From Stutzerimonas stutzeri (GTDB taxonomy: Bacteria > Pseudomonadota > Gammaproteobacteria > Enterobacterales > Pasteurellaceae), in contig CABDVE010000001.1 in the NCBI GenBank assembly GCA_901420285.1, forward strand, positions 868,001 through 932,000: a stretch of DNA of 64,000 bases. Reading direction: 5' to 3'. The notes under the pieces were generated by a model. That model ran no database searches. It saw only the letters and a program-made list of their open reading frames with translations, and was not told the origin of the DNA. The translations under genes were made by a program, and so were the position numbers. Below, in pieces: positions 1-9,617 of the stretch; the stretch's first letter is position 1, and each line of letters begins with the position of its first letter.

Positions 1-711
1 TTAATTAGAACATTTAATTTAGAATATATTCCTTTATTGGATAATACAGGGATCGCAAAGGCATTAAATATTGGTTTTGAGAAGAGCACCCAAGCTGGTT
101 ACTTATTTATTGTATCAATGGATCAAGATAGCCAGTTTAATAATAACATTTTAGATGTTTATAAAGCCTATATTGACGAATTCGGTTTAAAACAGCTTGG
201 AGCTTTATCTCCAAGATATAAAGTTGAACGAGCAATGTCGAAAGTTTCCTCTAAACCATATGAAGAAAAAACTATTACCATGCAATCTGGAGTATTATTC
301 ATAAAAGAAGCATTTCAAAAAGTAGGGCTATTTAATGAGGCTCTTTTTATTGATGTGGTCGATTGGGAGTATTTTATTCGCATGAATAAATTAGGCTTTA
401 AACTTATTCAGTGTAATAAAGCTGTTTTAGCTCATCAACCGGCTGAAAATCTTCATTTATTTACGTTTAAAGGTAAAAAATTTGGAGTGGGTGTTGCATC
501 TCCATTAAGATATTATTATCAAGTACGAAACTTATTATGGTGTTTATTACATCAAAAATCTTTCTTTATGCTAAAAACTATTCTTTATAAGTTATTTAAA
601 GTTTTATTCTTATTTGAAAATAAAAAAAACTATTTAAGATTTATATTTAAGGGTGTCATAGATGCTTTTAAAAATCAGTTAGGTAGATTTGATAAAATTC
701 ATGGTAAATAA
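1..711 (+). CDS. Glycosyltransferase family 2, rhamnosyltransferase-like (5' truncated)
   Basis: The reading frame is open from base 1 to the TAA at 709-711, so the gene begins upstream of the window and its N-terminal nucleotide-binding part is missing. The visible part has the GT-A signature N-x-GIAKALNIG followed by SMDQDSQF, a DxD-like metal-binding motif seen in the RfbF/WbbL-like rhamnosyltransferase branch of GT2. A DVVDWEYFIRM acceptor-region motif and a basic, hydrophobic C-terminus (about residues 170-235) follow. The nearby rmlBADC genes make dTDP-L-rhamnose, which fits a rhamnosyl donor, but the sugar specificity is inferred from context. It probably adds a sugar to the undecaprenyl-linked repeat unit at the cytoplasmic membrane. 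Base composition is strongly AT-rich, unlike the genes after 9.8 kb. Confidence 0.8.
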   Translation, partial: LIRTFNLEYIPLLDNTGIAKALNIGFEKSTQAGYLFIVSMDQDSQFNNNILDVYKAYIDEFGLKQLGALSPRYKVERAMSKVSSKPYEEKTITMQSGVLFIKEAFQKVGLFNEALFIDVVDWEYFIRMNKLGFKLIQCNKAVLAHQPAENLHLFTFKGKKFGVGVASPLRYYYQVRNLLWCLLHQKSFFMLKTILYKLFKVLFLFENKKNYLRFIFKGVIDAFKNQLGRFDKIHGK

Positions 712-1702
712 CGATATGAAAACGAATCCATTAATTTCTGTTATTGTTCCTATCTACAATGTAGAAGCATATCTAGAAAAATGTATAGAGAGTATTCTTG
801 CTCAAGATTACACACCATTAGAAATTATCTTGGTTAATGACGGTGCAACAGATAGCTCTGGAGAGATTTGCGATAGATATGCAAAACAATATAAAAATAT
901 TACCGCTCTTCATAAAAAAAATGGCGGATTATCTTCTGCACGAAATGCAGGTATGGAAATTATGCAGGGTGAGTACGTCTCTTTTATTGATAGTGATGAT
1001 CATATTGCTCCAGATATGATTTCGACTTTATATGCTGATTTAAGTAAAAATAAGGCAGATATAAGTTGCGTTAGTGCATACAATGTTTACCCTAATAAAA
1101 CTATTGCAAACTCAAATTTAAATAGTTTACTTATTCTTTCTAAACAAGAGGCATTAGACTGTTTCTTATTTAATAACTATTTAACTCCTTGTGCTTGGGG
1201 AAAGCTATATAAGAGAGAATTATGGAATAATATAAAATTTCCTGAGGGTAGATTATTTGAAGATCAATTAACTACATATAAAGTTATTGATTTAGCTGAA
1301 AAAGTCGTTTTTAACCCTTCACCAAAATATTTTTATTTAAAAAGAGGAGGTTCTATTGGTCATTCTAAATTTAATGAAAAAACATATGATTTATATCAGG
1401 CAATCAATGAGGAATATGACTTTATTGTAGGTAAATATCCCGAATTAAAAGCGAATGTGAGTGTAGCAAAAGTCACATGGGAAATTGTTTTCATTAATAT
1501 GATGATTCAAGCAGATAAGCACTGGCACGATAAGAATTTGATTAAAAAATCAAGAAAATTTGCTAAAGACAATATATTATCAGTGCTTAAATGTCCTTAT
1601 ATTAATTTAACTCGAAAAGTTCAGATCAGTCTATTCGCATATGTTTTTGATACCTATCAGAAGTTATATGATATGTATAAGCAAATGAAAGGCATCACCT
1701 AA
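701..1702 (+). CDS. Glycosyltransferase family 2
   Basis: The protein starts with a typical GT-A fold: LISVIVPIYNVEAYLEKCI, then EIILVNDGATDSSGEICD and, near residue 95, FIDSDDHI with the DxD metal/nucleotide-sugar site. The middle has the LFEDQLTTYKV motif common in capsule and LPS GT2 enzymes. Acceptor and donor cannot be read from the sequence. The start is uncertain: ATG 701 lies inside the end of the preceding gene (overlap 11 nt), ATG 716 is equally in frame, and neither has a strong ribosome-binding site. It belongs to the same AT-rich co-directional polysaccharide operon. Length (about 330 aa) is usual for the family. Confidence 0.85.
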   Translation: MVNNDMKTNPLISVIVPIYNVEAYLEKCIESILAQDYTPLEIILVNDGATDSSGEICDRYAKQYKNITALHKKNGGLSSARNAGMEIMQGEYVSFIDSDDHIAPDMISTLYADLSKNKADISCVSAYNVYPNKTIANSNLNSLLILSKQEALDCFLFNNYLTPCAWGKLYKRELWNNIKFPEGRLFEDQLTTYKVIDLAEKVVFNPSPKYFYLKRGGSIGHSKFNEKTYDLYQAINEEYDFIVGKYPELKANVSVAKVTWEIVFINMMIQADKHWHDKNLIKKSRKFAKDNILSVLKCPYINLTRKVQISLFAYVFDTYQKLYDMYKQMKGIT

Positions 1703-1727
1703 TTATTTTATAAATTTTGGATATTCT

Positions 1728-2426
1728 ATGATACCTAAAAAAATACATTATTGTTGGTTTGGTAATAATCCATTACCAGAAAGTGTACAGCGTTGCATTA
1801 AATCGTGGGAAAAATACTGCTCCGACTATGAGATTATTGAATGGAATGAAAGCAATTATAATGTAAATAAGATTCCATTTATTGAAAAAGCATATAAAGA
1901 AAGAAAATATGCTTTTGTTTCAGATTATGCTAGGTTAGATATTATTTATAATGAAGGCGGAATTTATTTAGATACAGATGTTGAAATTATTAATAATATT
2001 GATTCTTTATTAAAACATAATTGTTTTCTTGGATTTGAATTTGCAGGTGAAGTTAATACTGGTATTGGATTTGGTGCAATTCAGAATCATCAATTTATTT
2101 ATGAGAATATGCAATATTATCATAATGCAGATTTTGATGTGAATAATGTCATTACGTGTGTTAATGTAACTAGCTCACTCTTAGGGAAAAAAGGATTGCA
2201 ATCTATAGACAAGAATCAAGAATTAGGTGATATTTATATTTATTCAAGCGAATACTTTTGTCCATTGAATTATAAAACGAATGAATTGAATATTACTGAG
2301 AACACTTATTCAATTCACCATTATGATGCAACTTGGCAGCCATTCAAGATGAAAATAAAATCTAAAATGAGAAAGATTTTAGGAGAGAAAATTACATCTT
2401 GTATAAAAAAAATAATCAGATTATAG
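1728..2426 (+). CDS. Glycosyltransferase family 32 (DXD sugar-binding region)
   Basis: The 232-aa protein begins IPKKIHYCWFGNNPLP, the standard N-terminus of bacterial GT32 capsular or LPS sugar transferases (OCH1/mannosyltransferase-like). The region SDYARLDIIYNEGGIYLDTD near residues 65-85 holds the DxD catalytic/metal motif. A C-terminal HHYDATWQP motif is also typical. It most likely transfers one hexose or hexosamine to the growing O-unit, but the exact sugar is unknown. It lies 25 nt after the GT2 gene and 12 nt before the polymerase, so it is probably co-transcribed. It is AT-rich like its neighbours. Confidence 0.85.
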   Translation: MIPKKIHYCWFGNNPLPESVQRCIKSWEKYCSDYEIIEWNESNYNVNKIPFIEKAYKERKYAFVSDYARLDIIYNEGGIYLDTDVEIINNIDSLLKHNCFLGFEFAGEVNTGIGFGAIQNHQFIYENMQYYHNADFDVNNVITCVNVTSSLLGKKGLQSIDKNQELGDIYIYSSEYFCPLNYKTNELNITENTYSIHHYDATWQPFKMKIKSKMRKILGEKITSCIKKIIRL

Positions 2427-2438
2427 TTTTAATGAGAT

Positions 2439-3560
2439 ATGAAGACCAAAAATTTTTATAGTTTTGTTTTCCTTTTTTCTTATGGGTTTCTTTTTACTAC
2501 ATCATTTCTAAGTTTTAGTACTGATGATTCTATATTTTATGATATCTACCAGATATCTAAGAATGTGATTTTACCTATTTCTTGGGGAATACTTCTCTTT
2601 CAATCTAGACTTTTCTTGAAGAAGTGGATAATAATACATGTATTTTTTCTTTCTATATTCACTTATTTTTCATATCTCTCCAAAGATTCATCATTTCTGA
2701 TAGCTTATATTTTTATATTGTTATCTAAATTTTTAGATATAAGAAAATGCTTTAGGTTTTTATATTTTATAGCGTTAATATGCATTACTTTTATTATACT
2801 TTATTTTTTATATAAGTACTATATATTAGGTGAGGCGGAATATCTTTATGATCACATAAATGAAAGGGCTCGCTACACATTTGAAATGTTTCATCCTAAT
2901 AAGTTCCCAATGAGATTCTTTATATTTCTATCTTTGTTTTTTATGGTAAAGAATAAGGTTACATTTATAAATGTACTATTTCTATTTTCTTTAGATATAT
3001 TTATCTATCTGTTTTCTTATTCTAGGAGCAGTTTTTTACTGTCAACTTTACTAATTGTAGTAATGTATATAAGTCAATTTACTACAATATTTAGAGATAA
3101 ATTCATTCAAAGGTGTATGGAATTATCTATGTTCTTATTCCCAATGTTATCTCTATTTGCAATGATTAATTATAATAAGTTTGAGATACTTGAATATGTT
3201 AATAAAGTTCTTTCTGAAAGGATTAGATTTTCTTATGAAGCCTATGATCTTTTTGGTTTAGCTATATTCCCTAGGGATATGAGAGTGCTTATTGAGGAAT
3301 ACAATATTATAATAGATAATTTATATGTAGCCTTAAGTTTATCAAATCTTAGTTTACTTATTTTATTTTCAATAGTTAGTTATTTTTTTATAAAAATGTT
3401 ATTTAGAGAGTTTTTATATAAAGAAGCTATAATTTTCTTTTTTATGATGCTTTACTCTATAACTGAGAGTCATATGATTAATATTGGATATAATGTTACA
3501 TTGCTTCTTATCTCATTAATATTTTATCCAAATAAAATACCCTTTTATAAAAGGAGGTGA
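2439..3560 (+). CDS. Putative polysaccharide repeat-unit polymerase (Wzy-like), multi-pass membrane protein
   Basis: This 373-aa protein is almost wholly hydrophobic, with about ten predicted membrane segments, and has no soluble domain. A larger loop around residues 125-165 contains HINERARYTFEMFHPNKF. Segments such as YSRSSFLLSTLLIV resemble Wzy/O-antigen polymerase family proteins, which share topology rather than sequence. Position in the locus (after the glycosyltransferases, before the initiating transferase) supports Wzy. A Wzx flippase is not seen and could lie upstream of the window. Function is inferred from topology and context; a flippase or an unrelated membrane protein is less likely. 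It is one of the most AT-rich genes here. Confidence 0.65.
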   Translation: MKTKNFYSFVFLFSYGFLFTTSFLSFSTDDSIFYDIYQISKNVILPISWGILLFQSRLFLKKWIIIHVFFLSIFTYFSYLSKDSSFLIAYIFILLSKFLDIRKCFRFLYFIALICITFIILYFLYKYYILGEAEYLYDHINERARYTFEMFHPNKFPMRFFIFLSLFFMVKNKVTFINVLFLFSLDIFIYLFSYSRSSFLLSTLLIVVMYISQFTTIFRDKFIQRCMELSMFLFPMLSLFAMINYNKFEILEYVNKVLSERIRFSYEAYDLFGLAIFPRDMRVLIEEYNIIIDNLYVALSLSNLSLLILFSIVSYFFIKMLFREFLYKEAIIFFFMMLYSITESHMINIGYNVTLLLISLIFYPNKIPFYKRR

Positions 3561-3562
3561 TT

Positions 3563-4873
3563 GTGAATAAATTTCTATCTGTAGTAGTACTTATTCTTAT
3601 TGACGTCATATCAATATTTATTAGTATTTTTATGGCAGTTTCGTTAAGAAAGATTTTAAATCTATTTTTTGATGTTCCTGTAATTGACTATTCTTATCTT
3701 CTGTTTGTAAGCGTATATATAACCTTTATTTTTATTTTAGGATATTTTGGAGTCTATACCAAACGTTTTGATTTCTGGCATGAAACTAGATTGGTTGTAA
3801 GATCTAGTTTCTTATCTTTTGCTATCTTATTAGCTGGGTTGATGTTAGGTCAAAATTCGGAGTATTACTCTCGTAGTACTTTAGTTCTTATATTCTTATT
3901 AACAGCCATTATAATTCCGATATCAAAATTATTTGTAAAAAGATTTTTATTTGGTATTGGTCTGTGGAAAGAGACAGCTAAAGTGATTACTGATAACGAG
4001 AATTTTAAAGCTGCATTGTTTGAGGATTATTATCTGGGTTATGTAAAATCTTCAGATTCTAAACATAATACTCTTTTTATAGATAGTGTTAATTTAAATA
4101 AAGATAAACTAAATAAAATAATTGAAGATAATATTAGGAATAGTAGAGAGATAATTTTTACTCCTGTGCTTAATGGATACGATTTCTCGCAAGCTTATAT
4201 TTACAATGTGTTTAATTCTAGAACAAACGTATTTACTCTAGAAAATAAGCTTTTAAGTAAATTAAATAAGATCATAAAAGCAGCTACTGATTATATGTTA
4301 GTAGTTTGTTCTATCTTTTTTTGGGGGCCTGTTTTAATTTTAATTGCCTTTTGGTTAAAGCGTGAGGAGCCTAAAGGAGATATTCTATTTAAACAAAGAC
4401 GTTTAGGGATTAATGGTAAAGAGTTTTTTTGCTATAAATTTAGAACAATGCATTCAGATCAATCTTTTATGCCAAAATGGTTAGAAAATCATCCTGAGGA
4501 AAAGGCTTATTACGAGATTTACCATAAGTATATGCATGATCCCAGAATTACAAAAGTAGGTGAATTTCTAAGAAAAACATCTCTTGACGAGTTACCTCAA
4601 TTATTAAATGTTTTAAGAGGGGAAATGAGTCTAATTGGACCTCGTCCATATATGGTGATTGAAAAGAAAGATATTGGAAGAAAAGCACCACTTGTATTAG
4701 CCGTTAAACCTGGTATTACAGGATTATGGCAAGTAAGTGGACGAAGTGACATTGGTTTTAATGAACGTGTTGAAATCGATGTTTGGTACATGAAGAACTG
4801 GTCTTTATGGAATGACATAGTTATCTTATTAAAGACTATTTCCACAGTTTTAGGTCGTGGCGGAGCACGTTAA
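3563..4873 (+). CDS. Initiating sugar-phosphate transferase (polyprenyl glycosylphosphotransferase, WbaP/WcaJ type)
   Basis: The N-terminal half has about four hydrophobic segments and a degenerate nucleotide-binding-like region. The C-terminal ~200 residues form the conserved Bac_transf domain: LFKQRRLG, FYKFRTM-like CYKFRTMHSD, DPRITKVGEFLRKTSLDELP, QLLNVLRGEMSLIGPRP and GITGLWQVSGRS. These enzymes move hexose-1-phosphate from a UDP-sugar to undecaprenyl phosphate, the first step of O-unit assembly. GTG 3563 is chosen as start because GGAGG (3553-3557) lies 5 nt upstream; an in-frame GTG at 3557 has no such site. The Shine-Dalgarno overlaps the stop of the polymerase gene, indicating translational coupling. 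The C-terminus is less AT-rich than the N-terminus, as expected for the conserved end of a variable locus. Confidence 0.9.
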   Translation: MNKFLSVVVLILIDVISIFISIFMAVSLRKILNLFFDVPVIDYSYLLFVSVYITFIFILGYFGVYTKRFDFWHETRLVVRSSFLSFAILLAGLMLGQNSEYYSRSTLVLIFLLTAIIIPISKLFVKRFLFGIGLWKETAKVITDNENFKAALFEDYYLGYVKSSDSKHNTLFIDSVNLNKDKLNKIIEDNIRNSREIIFTPVLNGYDFSQAYIYNVFNSRTNVFTLENKLLSKLNKIIKAATDYMLVVCSIFFWGPVLILIAFWLKREEPKGDILFKQRRLGINGKEFFCYKFRTMHSDQSFMPKWLENHPEEKAYYEIYHKYMHDPRITKVGEFLRKTSLDELPQLLNVLRGEMSLIGPRPYMVIEKKDIGRKAPLVLAVKPGITGLWQVSGRSDIGFNERVEIDVWYMKNWSLWNDIVILLKTISTVLGRGGAR

Positions 4874-4902
4874 TAACAACATTATAGGTATTATTTATAA
4901 TT

Positions 4903-5961
4903 ATGAAAATTCTCGTAACAGGCGGTGCAGGCTTTATCGGCTCTGCAGTTGTTCGCCATATTATTGCAAACACGCAAGATAGCGTAGTTAACGTAGATAA
5001 ATTAACCTATGCAGGGAATTTAGAATCCTTAGAGTCTGTAGAAAATAATCCACGTTACGCTTTTGAGCAAGTAGATATTTGTGATGCAAAAGAACTTGCA
5101 CGCGTATTTGAACAGCACCAACCTGATGCAGTAATGCACTTAGCTGCGGAAAGCCATGTTGACCGTTCTATTAATGGGCCTGCTGCATTTATCGAAACTA
5201 ACATCGTTGGCACTTATACCTTGTTAGAAGCTGCCCGTGCTTATTGGAATACTTTAAATGCTGAGAAAAAAACAGCATTTCGTTTTCACCATATTTCAAC
5301 CGATGAAGTGTATGGTGATTTAGAAGGTACAGACGAGCTATTCACTGAAACCACCCCTTATGCACCAAGTAGCCCTTATTCGGTGTCGAAAGCGTCAAGC
5401 GATCACCTAGTGCGTGCGTGGTTGCGTACTTATGGCTTACCAACCATTGTCACCAACTGCTCAAATAACTATGGTCCGTTCCACTTCCCTGAAAAACTCA
5501 TTCCATTAATGATTTTAAATGCGTTAGAGGGAAAGCCATTACCGGTTTATGGAAACGGTCAGCAAATCCGTGATTGGTTATTCGTAGAAGATCACGCACG
5601 CGCTTTATATAAAGTGGTAACAGAAGGTGAAATCGGTGAAACCTACAACATTGGCGGACATAACGAAAAAGCTAACATTGATGTTGTTCGCACTATTTGT
5701 GGCCTGTTAGAAGAATTTGTGCCAAATAAACCTGAAGGCGTGGCGAAATATGAAGACTTAATCACTTATGTAAAAGATCGCCCAGGCCACGATGTACGCT
5801 ATGCAATTGATGCCACTAAAATTGGACGTAAATTAGGCTGGAAACCACAAGAAACCTTTGAATCAGGCATTCGTAAAACGGTGGAATGGTACTTAAATAA
5901 TAAAAAATGGTGGAGCCGCGTATTAGATGGCTCATATAACCGTGAGCGTTTAAGCAACTAA
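4903..5961 (+). CDS. rmlB: dTDP-glucose 4,6-dehydratase
   Basis: This 352-aa short-chain dehydrogenase/reductase converts dTDP-D-glucose to dTDP-4-keto-6-deoxy-D-glucose, step two of dTDP-L-rhamnose synthesis. The NAD site TGGAGFIGS is at residues 6-14. The catalytic STDEVYGD motif follows near 132-139 and the YSVSK Tyr/Lys pair near 158-162. The substrate motif HFPEKLIP is also present. Length is usual. Base composition rises sharply here relative to the preceding genes, suggesting a different ancestry for the rml block. It starts the rmlB-A-D-C run, which shares direction with the glycosyltransferase genes. Confidence 0.97.
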   Translation: MKILVTGGAGFIGSAVVRHIIANTQDSVVNVDKLTYAGNLESLESVENNPRYAFEQVDICDAKELARVFEQHQPDAVMHLAAESHVDRSINGPAAFIETNIVGTYTLLEAARAYWNTLNAEKKTAFRFHHISTDEVYGDLEGTDELFTETTPYAPSSPYSVSKASSDHLVRAWLRTYGLPTIVTNCSNNYGPFHFPEKLIPLMILNALEGKPLPVYGNGQQIRDWLFVEDHARALYKVVTEGEIGETYNIGGHNEKANIDVVRTICGLLEEFVPNKPEGVAKYEDLITYVKDRPGHDVRYAIDATKIGRKLGWKPQETFESGIRKTVEWYLNNKKWWSRVLDGSYNRERLSN

Positions 5962-6039
5962 TTATCTACAAGTGGCGAGATTTTTCACGCAATTTGCAAA
6001 AATTTGATGAAATCTGACCGCTCTTTTAAAGGTATTCTT

Positions 6040-6912
6040 ATGAAAGGCATCATTCTCGCAGGCGGTTCTGGTACTCGCCTGTATCCTATTACCCGTGGTG
6101 TATCTAAACAGCTTTTGCCTGTTTATGACAAACCGATGGTTTACTACCCGCTTTCTGTACTTATGTTGGCAGGTATTCGTGACATTCTCATCATCACCAC
6201 CCCTGAAGACAACGAGAGCTTTAAACGCTTATTGGGTGATGGCTCAGACTTCGGTGTGAATTTACAATACGCCATCCAACCTAGTCCAGGCGGCCTTGCA
6301 CAGGCTTTCTTAATTGGTGAAGAATTTATCAGCGGCTATAGCTGTTGCTTGGTGTTAGGTGATAACATTTTCTATGGTCAGCACTTTACCCAAATGTTGC
6401 AAGAAGCGGTGGCGCAACCTCATGGTGCAACAGTATTTGGCTATTTAGTAAAAGATCCTGAACGTTTCGGTGTGGTGGAATTTGATGAAAATTTCAAGGC
6501 TATTTCAATTGAAGAAAAACCTGTGCAACCGAAATCAAACTATGCCGTTACAGGTTTGTATTTCTACGATAATCGCGTGGTGGAATTTGCAAAACAAGTG
6601 AAACCTTCTGCGCGTGGCGAGTTAGAAATCACCACCCTTAACGAAATGTATTTAAACGATGGCTCGCTTAATGTACAACTGCTTGGTCGCGGCTTTGCTT
6701 GGTTAGACACCGGCACACACGAAAGTTTGCACGAAGCTGCCTCTTTCGTTCGAACCATTGAAAATGTGCAAGGCCTGCAGGTGGCGTGTTTAGAGGAAAT
6801 TGCGTGGCGTAATGGCTGGCTCACTTCTGAACAAGTAGAACAACTTGCTAAACCCATGGCGAAAAATGAGTACGGACAATATCTGCTCCGCTTAGTTAAA
6901 GAGGGCAAATAA
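6040..6912 (+). CDS. rmlA: Glucose-1-phosphate thymidylyltransferase
   Basis: The enzyme makes dTDP-glucose from dTTP and glucose-1-phosphate, the first step of the rhamnose pathway. The nucleotide-binding loop [16 protein letters not shown] is at residues 4-19, followed by the [13 protein letters not shown] and [19 protein letters not shown] motifs of the RmlA family. ATG 6040 is preferred because AAAGG lies 7 nt before it and it gives 290 aa, the normal RmlA length. An upstream in-frame start at 6004 would add 12 residues not found in the family. The gap to rmlB is 78 nt, and rmlD starts just after the stop. Confidence 0.97.
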   Translation: MKGIILAGGSGTRLYPITRGVSKQLLPVYDKPMVYYPLSVLMLAGIRDILIITTPEDNESFKRLLGDGSDFGVNLQYAIQPSPGGLAQAFLIGEEFISGYSCCLVLGDNIFYGQHFTQMLQEAVAQPHGATVFGYLVKDPERFGVVEFDENFKAISIEEKPVQPKSNYAVTGLYFYDNRVVEFAKQVKPSARGELEITTLNEMYLNDGSLNVQLLGRGFAWLDTGTHESLHEAASFVRTIENVQGLQVACLEEIAWRNGWLTSEQVEQLAKPMAKNEYGQYLLRLVKEGK

Positions 6913-6913
6913 G

Positions 6914-7792
6914 ATGGCAAAATTTTTGATTACTGGTGCTAACGGACAAGTAGGTTATTGCTTAACCCAACAATTACAAGGTGAGCACGAAATTCTAGCC
7001 GTTGGCCGTAATGAATTAGATATTACCGATCAAAGTGCGGTTAAAAAAGCGATCGAAAATTTCTGTCCAAATGTCATTATCAATGCAGCTGCACATACGG
7101 CAGTGGATCGTGCTGAAACGGAAATTGAGCTTTCAAAAGCGATTAATGTAAAAGGTCCACAATATTTGGCTGAAGCGGCTAAATCTGTTGGTGCAGCCAT
7201 TCTTCATATTTCAACCGACTACGTATTTGATGGTCAGCGTGCTGGCAAATATAAAGAAAGCGATGCCACCGATCCTCAAGGGGTTTATGGCAGAACCAAA
7301 CTTGAAGGCGAGCAAGCAGTTGCAGCTGCTAACGATAAATTTATCGTGCTTCGAACCGCTTGGGTGTTTGGTGAACATGGCAATAACTTCGTCAAAACTA
7401 TGCTTCGCTTAGCGAAAACTCGAGATACTTTAGGCGTAGTTGCCGACCAAGTTGGCGGACCAACCTATGCTGGTGATATCGCAAAAGCATTAATTCAAAT
7501 TGCAGAAAAAATCATTGCAGGTGAAAAGGTTGAATATGGTGTTTATCACCTCACGGGTGAACCTTATATCAGTTGGTATGAGTTTGCTAAAACAATTTTT
7601 GCGGAAGCTGTTTCGCAAAATGTGTTAGAAAAATCACCGCTTGTTAATGCCATTACCACGGCTGATTACCCAACCCCAGCGAAACGTCCTGCAAACTCTT
7701 GCTTAGATTTAACTAAAATCCAGCAAGTGTTTGGAATTCAACCAAGCGATTGGCAAAAGGCATTGAAAAATATTAAGGCTTATGTGGAGTGA
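6914..7792 (+). CDS. rmlD: dTDP-4-dehydrorhamnose reductase
   Basis: This 292-aa SDR enzyme reduces dTDP-4-keto-L-rhamnose to dTDP-L-rhamnose, the last pathway step. The N-terminal FLITGANGQVGYCL dinucleotide site, the ISTDYVFDG motif, and the YGRTKLEGEQ catalytic Tyr-Lys stretch are all present. It starts one base after the rmlA stop and ends three bases before rmlC, so the three genes are tightly coupled. A classical Haemophilus-type uptake signal (AAGTGCGGT, 7033-7041) lies inside it, in contrast to the AATGCGGTGC motif used in the rest of the window. Confidence 0.97.
   Translation: MAKFLITGANGQVGYCLTQQLQGEHEILAVGRNELDITDQSAVKKAIENFCPNVIINAAAHTAVDRAETEIELSKAINVKGPQYLAEAAKSVGAAILHISTDYVFDGQRAGKYKESDATDPQGVYGRTKLEGEQAVAAANDKFIVLRTAWVFGEHGNNFVKTMLRLAKTRDTLGVVADQVGGPTYAGDIAKALIQIAEKIIAGEKVEYGVYHLTGEPYISWYEFAKTIFAEAVSQNVLEKSPLVNAITTADYPTPAKRPANSCLDLTKIQQVFGIQPSDWQKALKNIKAYVE
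7033..7041 (+). other. Classical Haemophilus-type uptake signal AAGTGCGGT inside rmlD
   Basis: Exact 9-mer AAGTGCGGT, followed by an A-rich stretch as in the extended Haemophilus consensus. It is one of only three exact copies I found in 64 kb. Two of these three are in the rml genes. Confidence 0.8.
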
Positions 7793-7795
7793 AAA

Positions 7796-8335
7796 ATGAA
7801 GGTTATTGACACTAAAATCCCTGATGTAAAATTACTAGAGCCCCAAGTGTTTGGTGATGAACGCGGTTTCTTTATGGAAACCTTCCGCAATGAATGGTTT
7901 AAACAAAATGTGGCAGACCGCACTTTTGTACAAGAAAATCACTCAAAATCGGTAAAAGGCGTATTACGTGGTTTACATTATCAAACCGAGAACACACAAG
8001 GTAAATTAGTACGCGTAGTATCTGGTGCGGTGTTTGATGTGGCTGTGGATATGCGTGAGAACTCACCAACATTCGGACAATGGGTAGGTGAAATCTTATC
8101 TGCCGAGAACAAACGCCAATTATGGGTGCCAGAAGGCTTTGCCCACGGCTTTTATGTATTAACGGATGAAGCTGAATTTACTTATAAATGCACAGATTAT
8201 TACAATCCAAAAGCTGAACATTCTCTGATTTGGAACGATGAAACAGTTGGTATTAAATGGCCTTTAGAAGGTAAACCGAGTTTATCTGCAAAGGATTTGG
8301 CGGGTAAGGTATTAGAGAATGCAGTGAGGTTTTAA
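7796..8335 (+). CDS. rmlC: dTDP-4-dehydrorhamnose 3,5-epimerase
   Basis: This 179-aa cupin enzyme epimerises dTDP-4-keto-6-deoxyglucose at C3 and C5. The motifs FGDERGFFMETFRN, SVKGVLRGLHYQ (catalytic His) and WVPEGFAHGFYVL are those of RmlC. It is the last gene of rmlBADC and ends 31 nt from the convergent ligase gene. A reverse-orientation classical uptake signal (7917-7925) lies inside it. Confidence 0.97.
   Translation: MKVIDTKIPDVKLLEPQVFGDERGFFMETFRNEWFKQNVADRTFVQENHSKSVKGVLRGLHYQTENTQGKLVRVVSGAVFDVAVDMRENSPTFGQWVGEILSAENKRQLWVPEGFAHGFYVLTDEAEFTYKCTDYYNPKAEHSLIWNDETVGIKWPLEGKPSLSAKDLAGKVLENAVRF
7917..7925 (-). other. Classical Haemophilus-type uptake signal (reverse) inside rmlC
   Basis: Exact ACCGCACTT, the reverse complement of AAGTGCGGT, within the rmlC coding sequence. 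Confidence 0.8.
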
Positions 8336-8343
8336 TAAAGTAG

Positions 8344-8365
8344 CAGACAATATGGTCTGTTTTTA
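8344..8365 (+). terminator. Weak rho-independent terminator after rmlC
   Basis: A short stem CAGAC / GTCTG with a 6-nt loop is followed by TTTTTATTT, just after the rmlC stop and before the convergent ligase gene. The stem is only five base pairs, so activity is uncertain. Confidence 0.45.
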
Positions 8366-8366
8366 T

Positions 8367-9617
8367 TTATCTCTTTTTAACTAAAGCATAGATTAATACC
8401 AAAACAAAAAAATAAAATATTGAACCAGAGTTATGAGCTAAGAAAGATTGGCTCATAAAATAAAATAGATGCGATAAAATGTGAGTAATGCCTAAGATTG
8501 CAATGCATTTTATATCTAAACTTGGTTCTTTTAGATTGCGAATAAAATAGAATAATGGCATTAATGTTACTAACATTAATCCAATAAATCCAATAAAGCC
8601 ACGTTTTACCCAAGATTCTAAATATTGATTGTGTAAACTATTAAATTGCAATGTGTTTTTTTCCATTTGCTTGGATTCAACTTGCTGCTCTTTAAATGAC
8701 TCATACCCTTTATCACCATGGCCAAATAAAGGAGCTTGTTTAATCGCAATCAATGCATTTCCCCACATATCAAATCGTGCACCTAAGGACGTATTCTTAT
8801 TATTTTTTTCAAGGTAAAGAATAATATCTGACTTAGCTTCGGAATAACGTTTTTTGATTCCAAATTTAGGGTTAGAAATTAGTGTCATAATACTTACTAC
8901 TATAACAGTGATTAATGATAGGATTAATTTCTTGCTAATGTATTGACGATAAAGGAAAAAAATGCTTATTAGAACAATCGGTAGACCAATCCAGCCACCA
9001 CGAGCACCGGATAATGCACTGCTAATCGTTGCAAATATTATTCCTAATGTCCCCAATAATGCTGAACGATATTCTTTTTTTATAAAAAAATAGATAGTTA
9101 AAACAAGACTAAATGTTGATAATGAAATAGCAATATTACCGGCTTGAATATGCATGACCTCAGGGAATGGTTTTATATAACCTAAATAAAACTTCTGAAA
9201 TAATGCAACAATGCCAGTTGTAATCGCTCCTAATGAAATAGAGTATAGAATAGTTTTAACTTTTATTTTGTATATTGAAAATAAAAATAAAACAGGTATA
9301 AATAACAGAATCCGGCTTGGGTTATCAATAACTCTTAAGCTATCATTATTCACTATAATTGATAGGAAGAAAGTAAAAAAATAGAAGATAAAAGAAAATA
9401 TAAGCCACTTGTCATCTTTGTCTAATTTCCATTTTTTCTTTAACTTAAATGTATAAATGAAAAAATAAATAATGCTTATTCCACTTAAAATTAACGGAGT
9501 ATAACTGTATCCTTTTTTTATAATTAATACAGTTATAAAAAATAATCCCGCTAGAAGGTTTATCACTAATGTGAAAAATGTGTGTGGTGTAGTGTTAAGA
9601 TTTGAACGAATAAGCAT
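8367..9617 (-). CDS. O-antigen ligase family protein (WaaL/Wzy_C domain)
   Basis: This 416-aa integral membrane protein has about eleven hydrophobic segments. A periplasmic loop near residues 300-350 carries GHGDKGYESF and SLHNQYLESWVKRGF, which match the Wzy_C domain with its catalytic-type His (HNQYLE). Ligases of this family move undecaprenyl-linked O-chains onto lipid A-core in the periplasm. ATG 9617 is chosen because AAGGAT lies about 7 nt upstream; upstream in-frame starts add a non-conserved tail. It converges on rmlC and closes the polysaccharide locus. AT-rich composition matches a variable LPS gene. It could alternatively be a second polymerase, but the loop motif favours ligase. 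Confidence 0.8.
   Translation of the reverse strand: MLIRSNLNTTPHTFFTLVINLLAGLFFITVLIIKKGYSYTPLILSGISIIYFFIYTFKLKKKWKLDKDDKWLIFSFIFYFFTFFLSIIVNNDSLRVIDNPSRILLFIPVLFLFSIYKIKVKTILYSISLGAITTGIVALFQKFYLGYIKPFPEVMHIQAGNIAISLSTFSLVLTIYFFIKKEYRSALLGTLGIIFATISSALSGARGGWIGLPIVLISIFFLYRQYISKKLILSLITVIVVSIMTLISNPKFGIKKRYSEAKSDIILYLEKNNKNTSLGARFDMWGNALIAIKQAPLFGHGDKGYESFKEQQVESKQMEKNTLQFNSLHNQYLESWVKRGFIGFIGLMLVTLMPLFYFIRNLKEPSLDIKCIAILGITHILSHLFYFMSQSFLAHNSGSIFYFFVLVLIYALVKKR

Noticed and set aside
6564-6920. 118-aa antisense frame in rmlA
   Set aside because: Shadow of the conserved rmlA coding sequence, with no start signal or family similarity.
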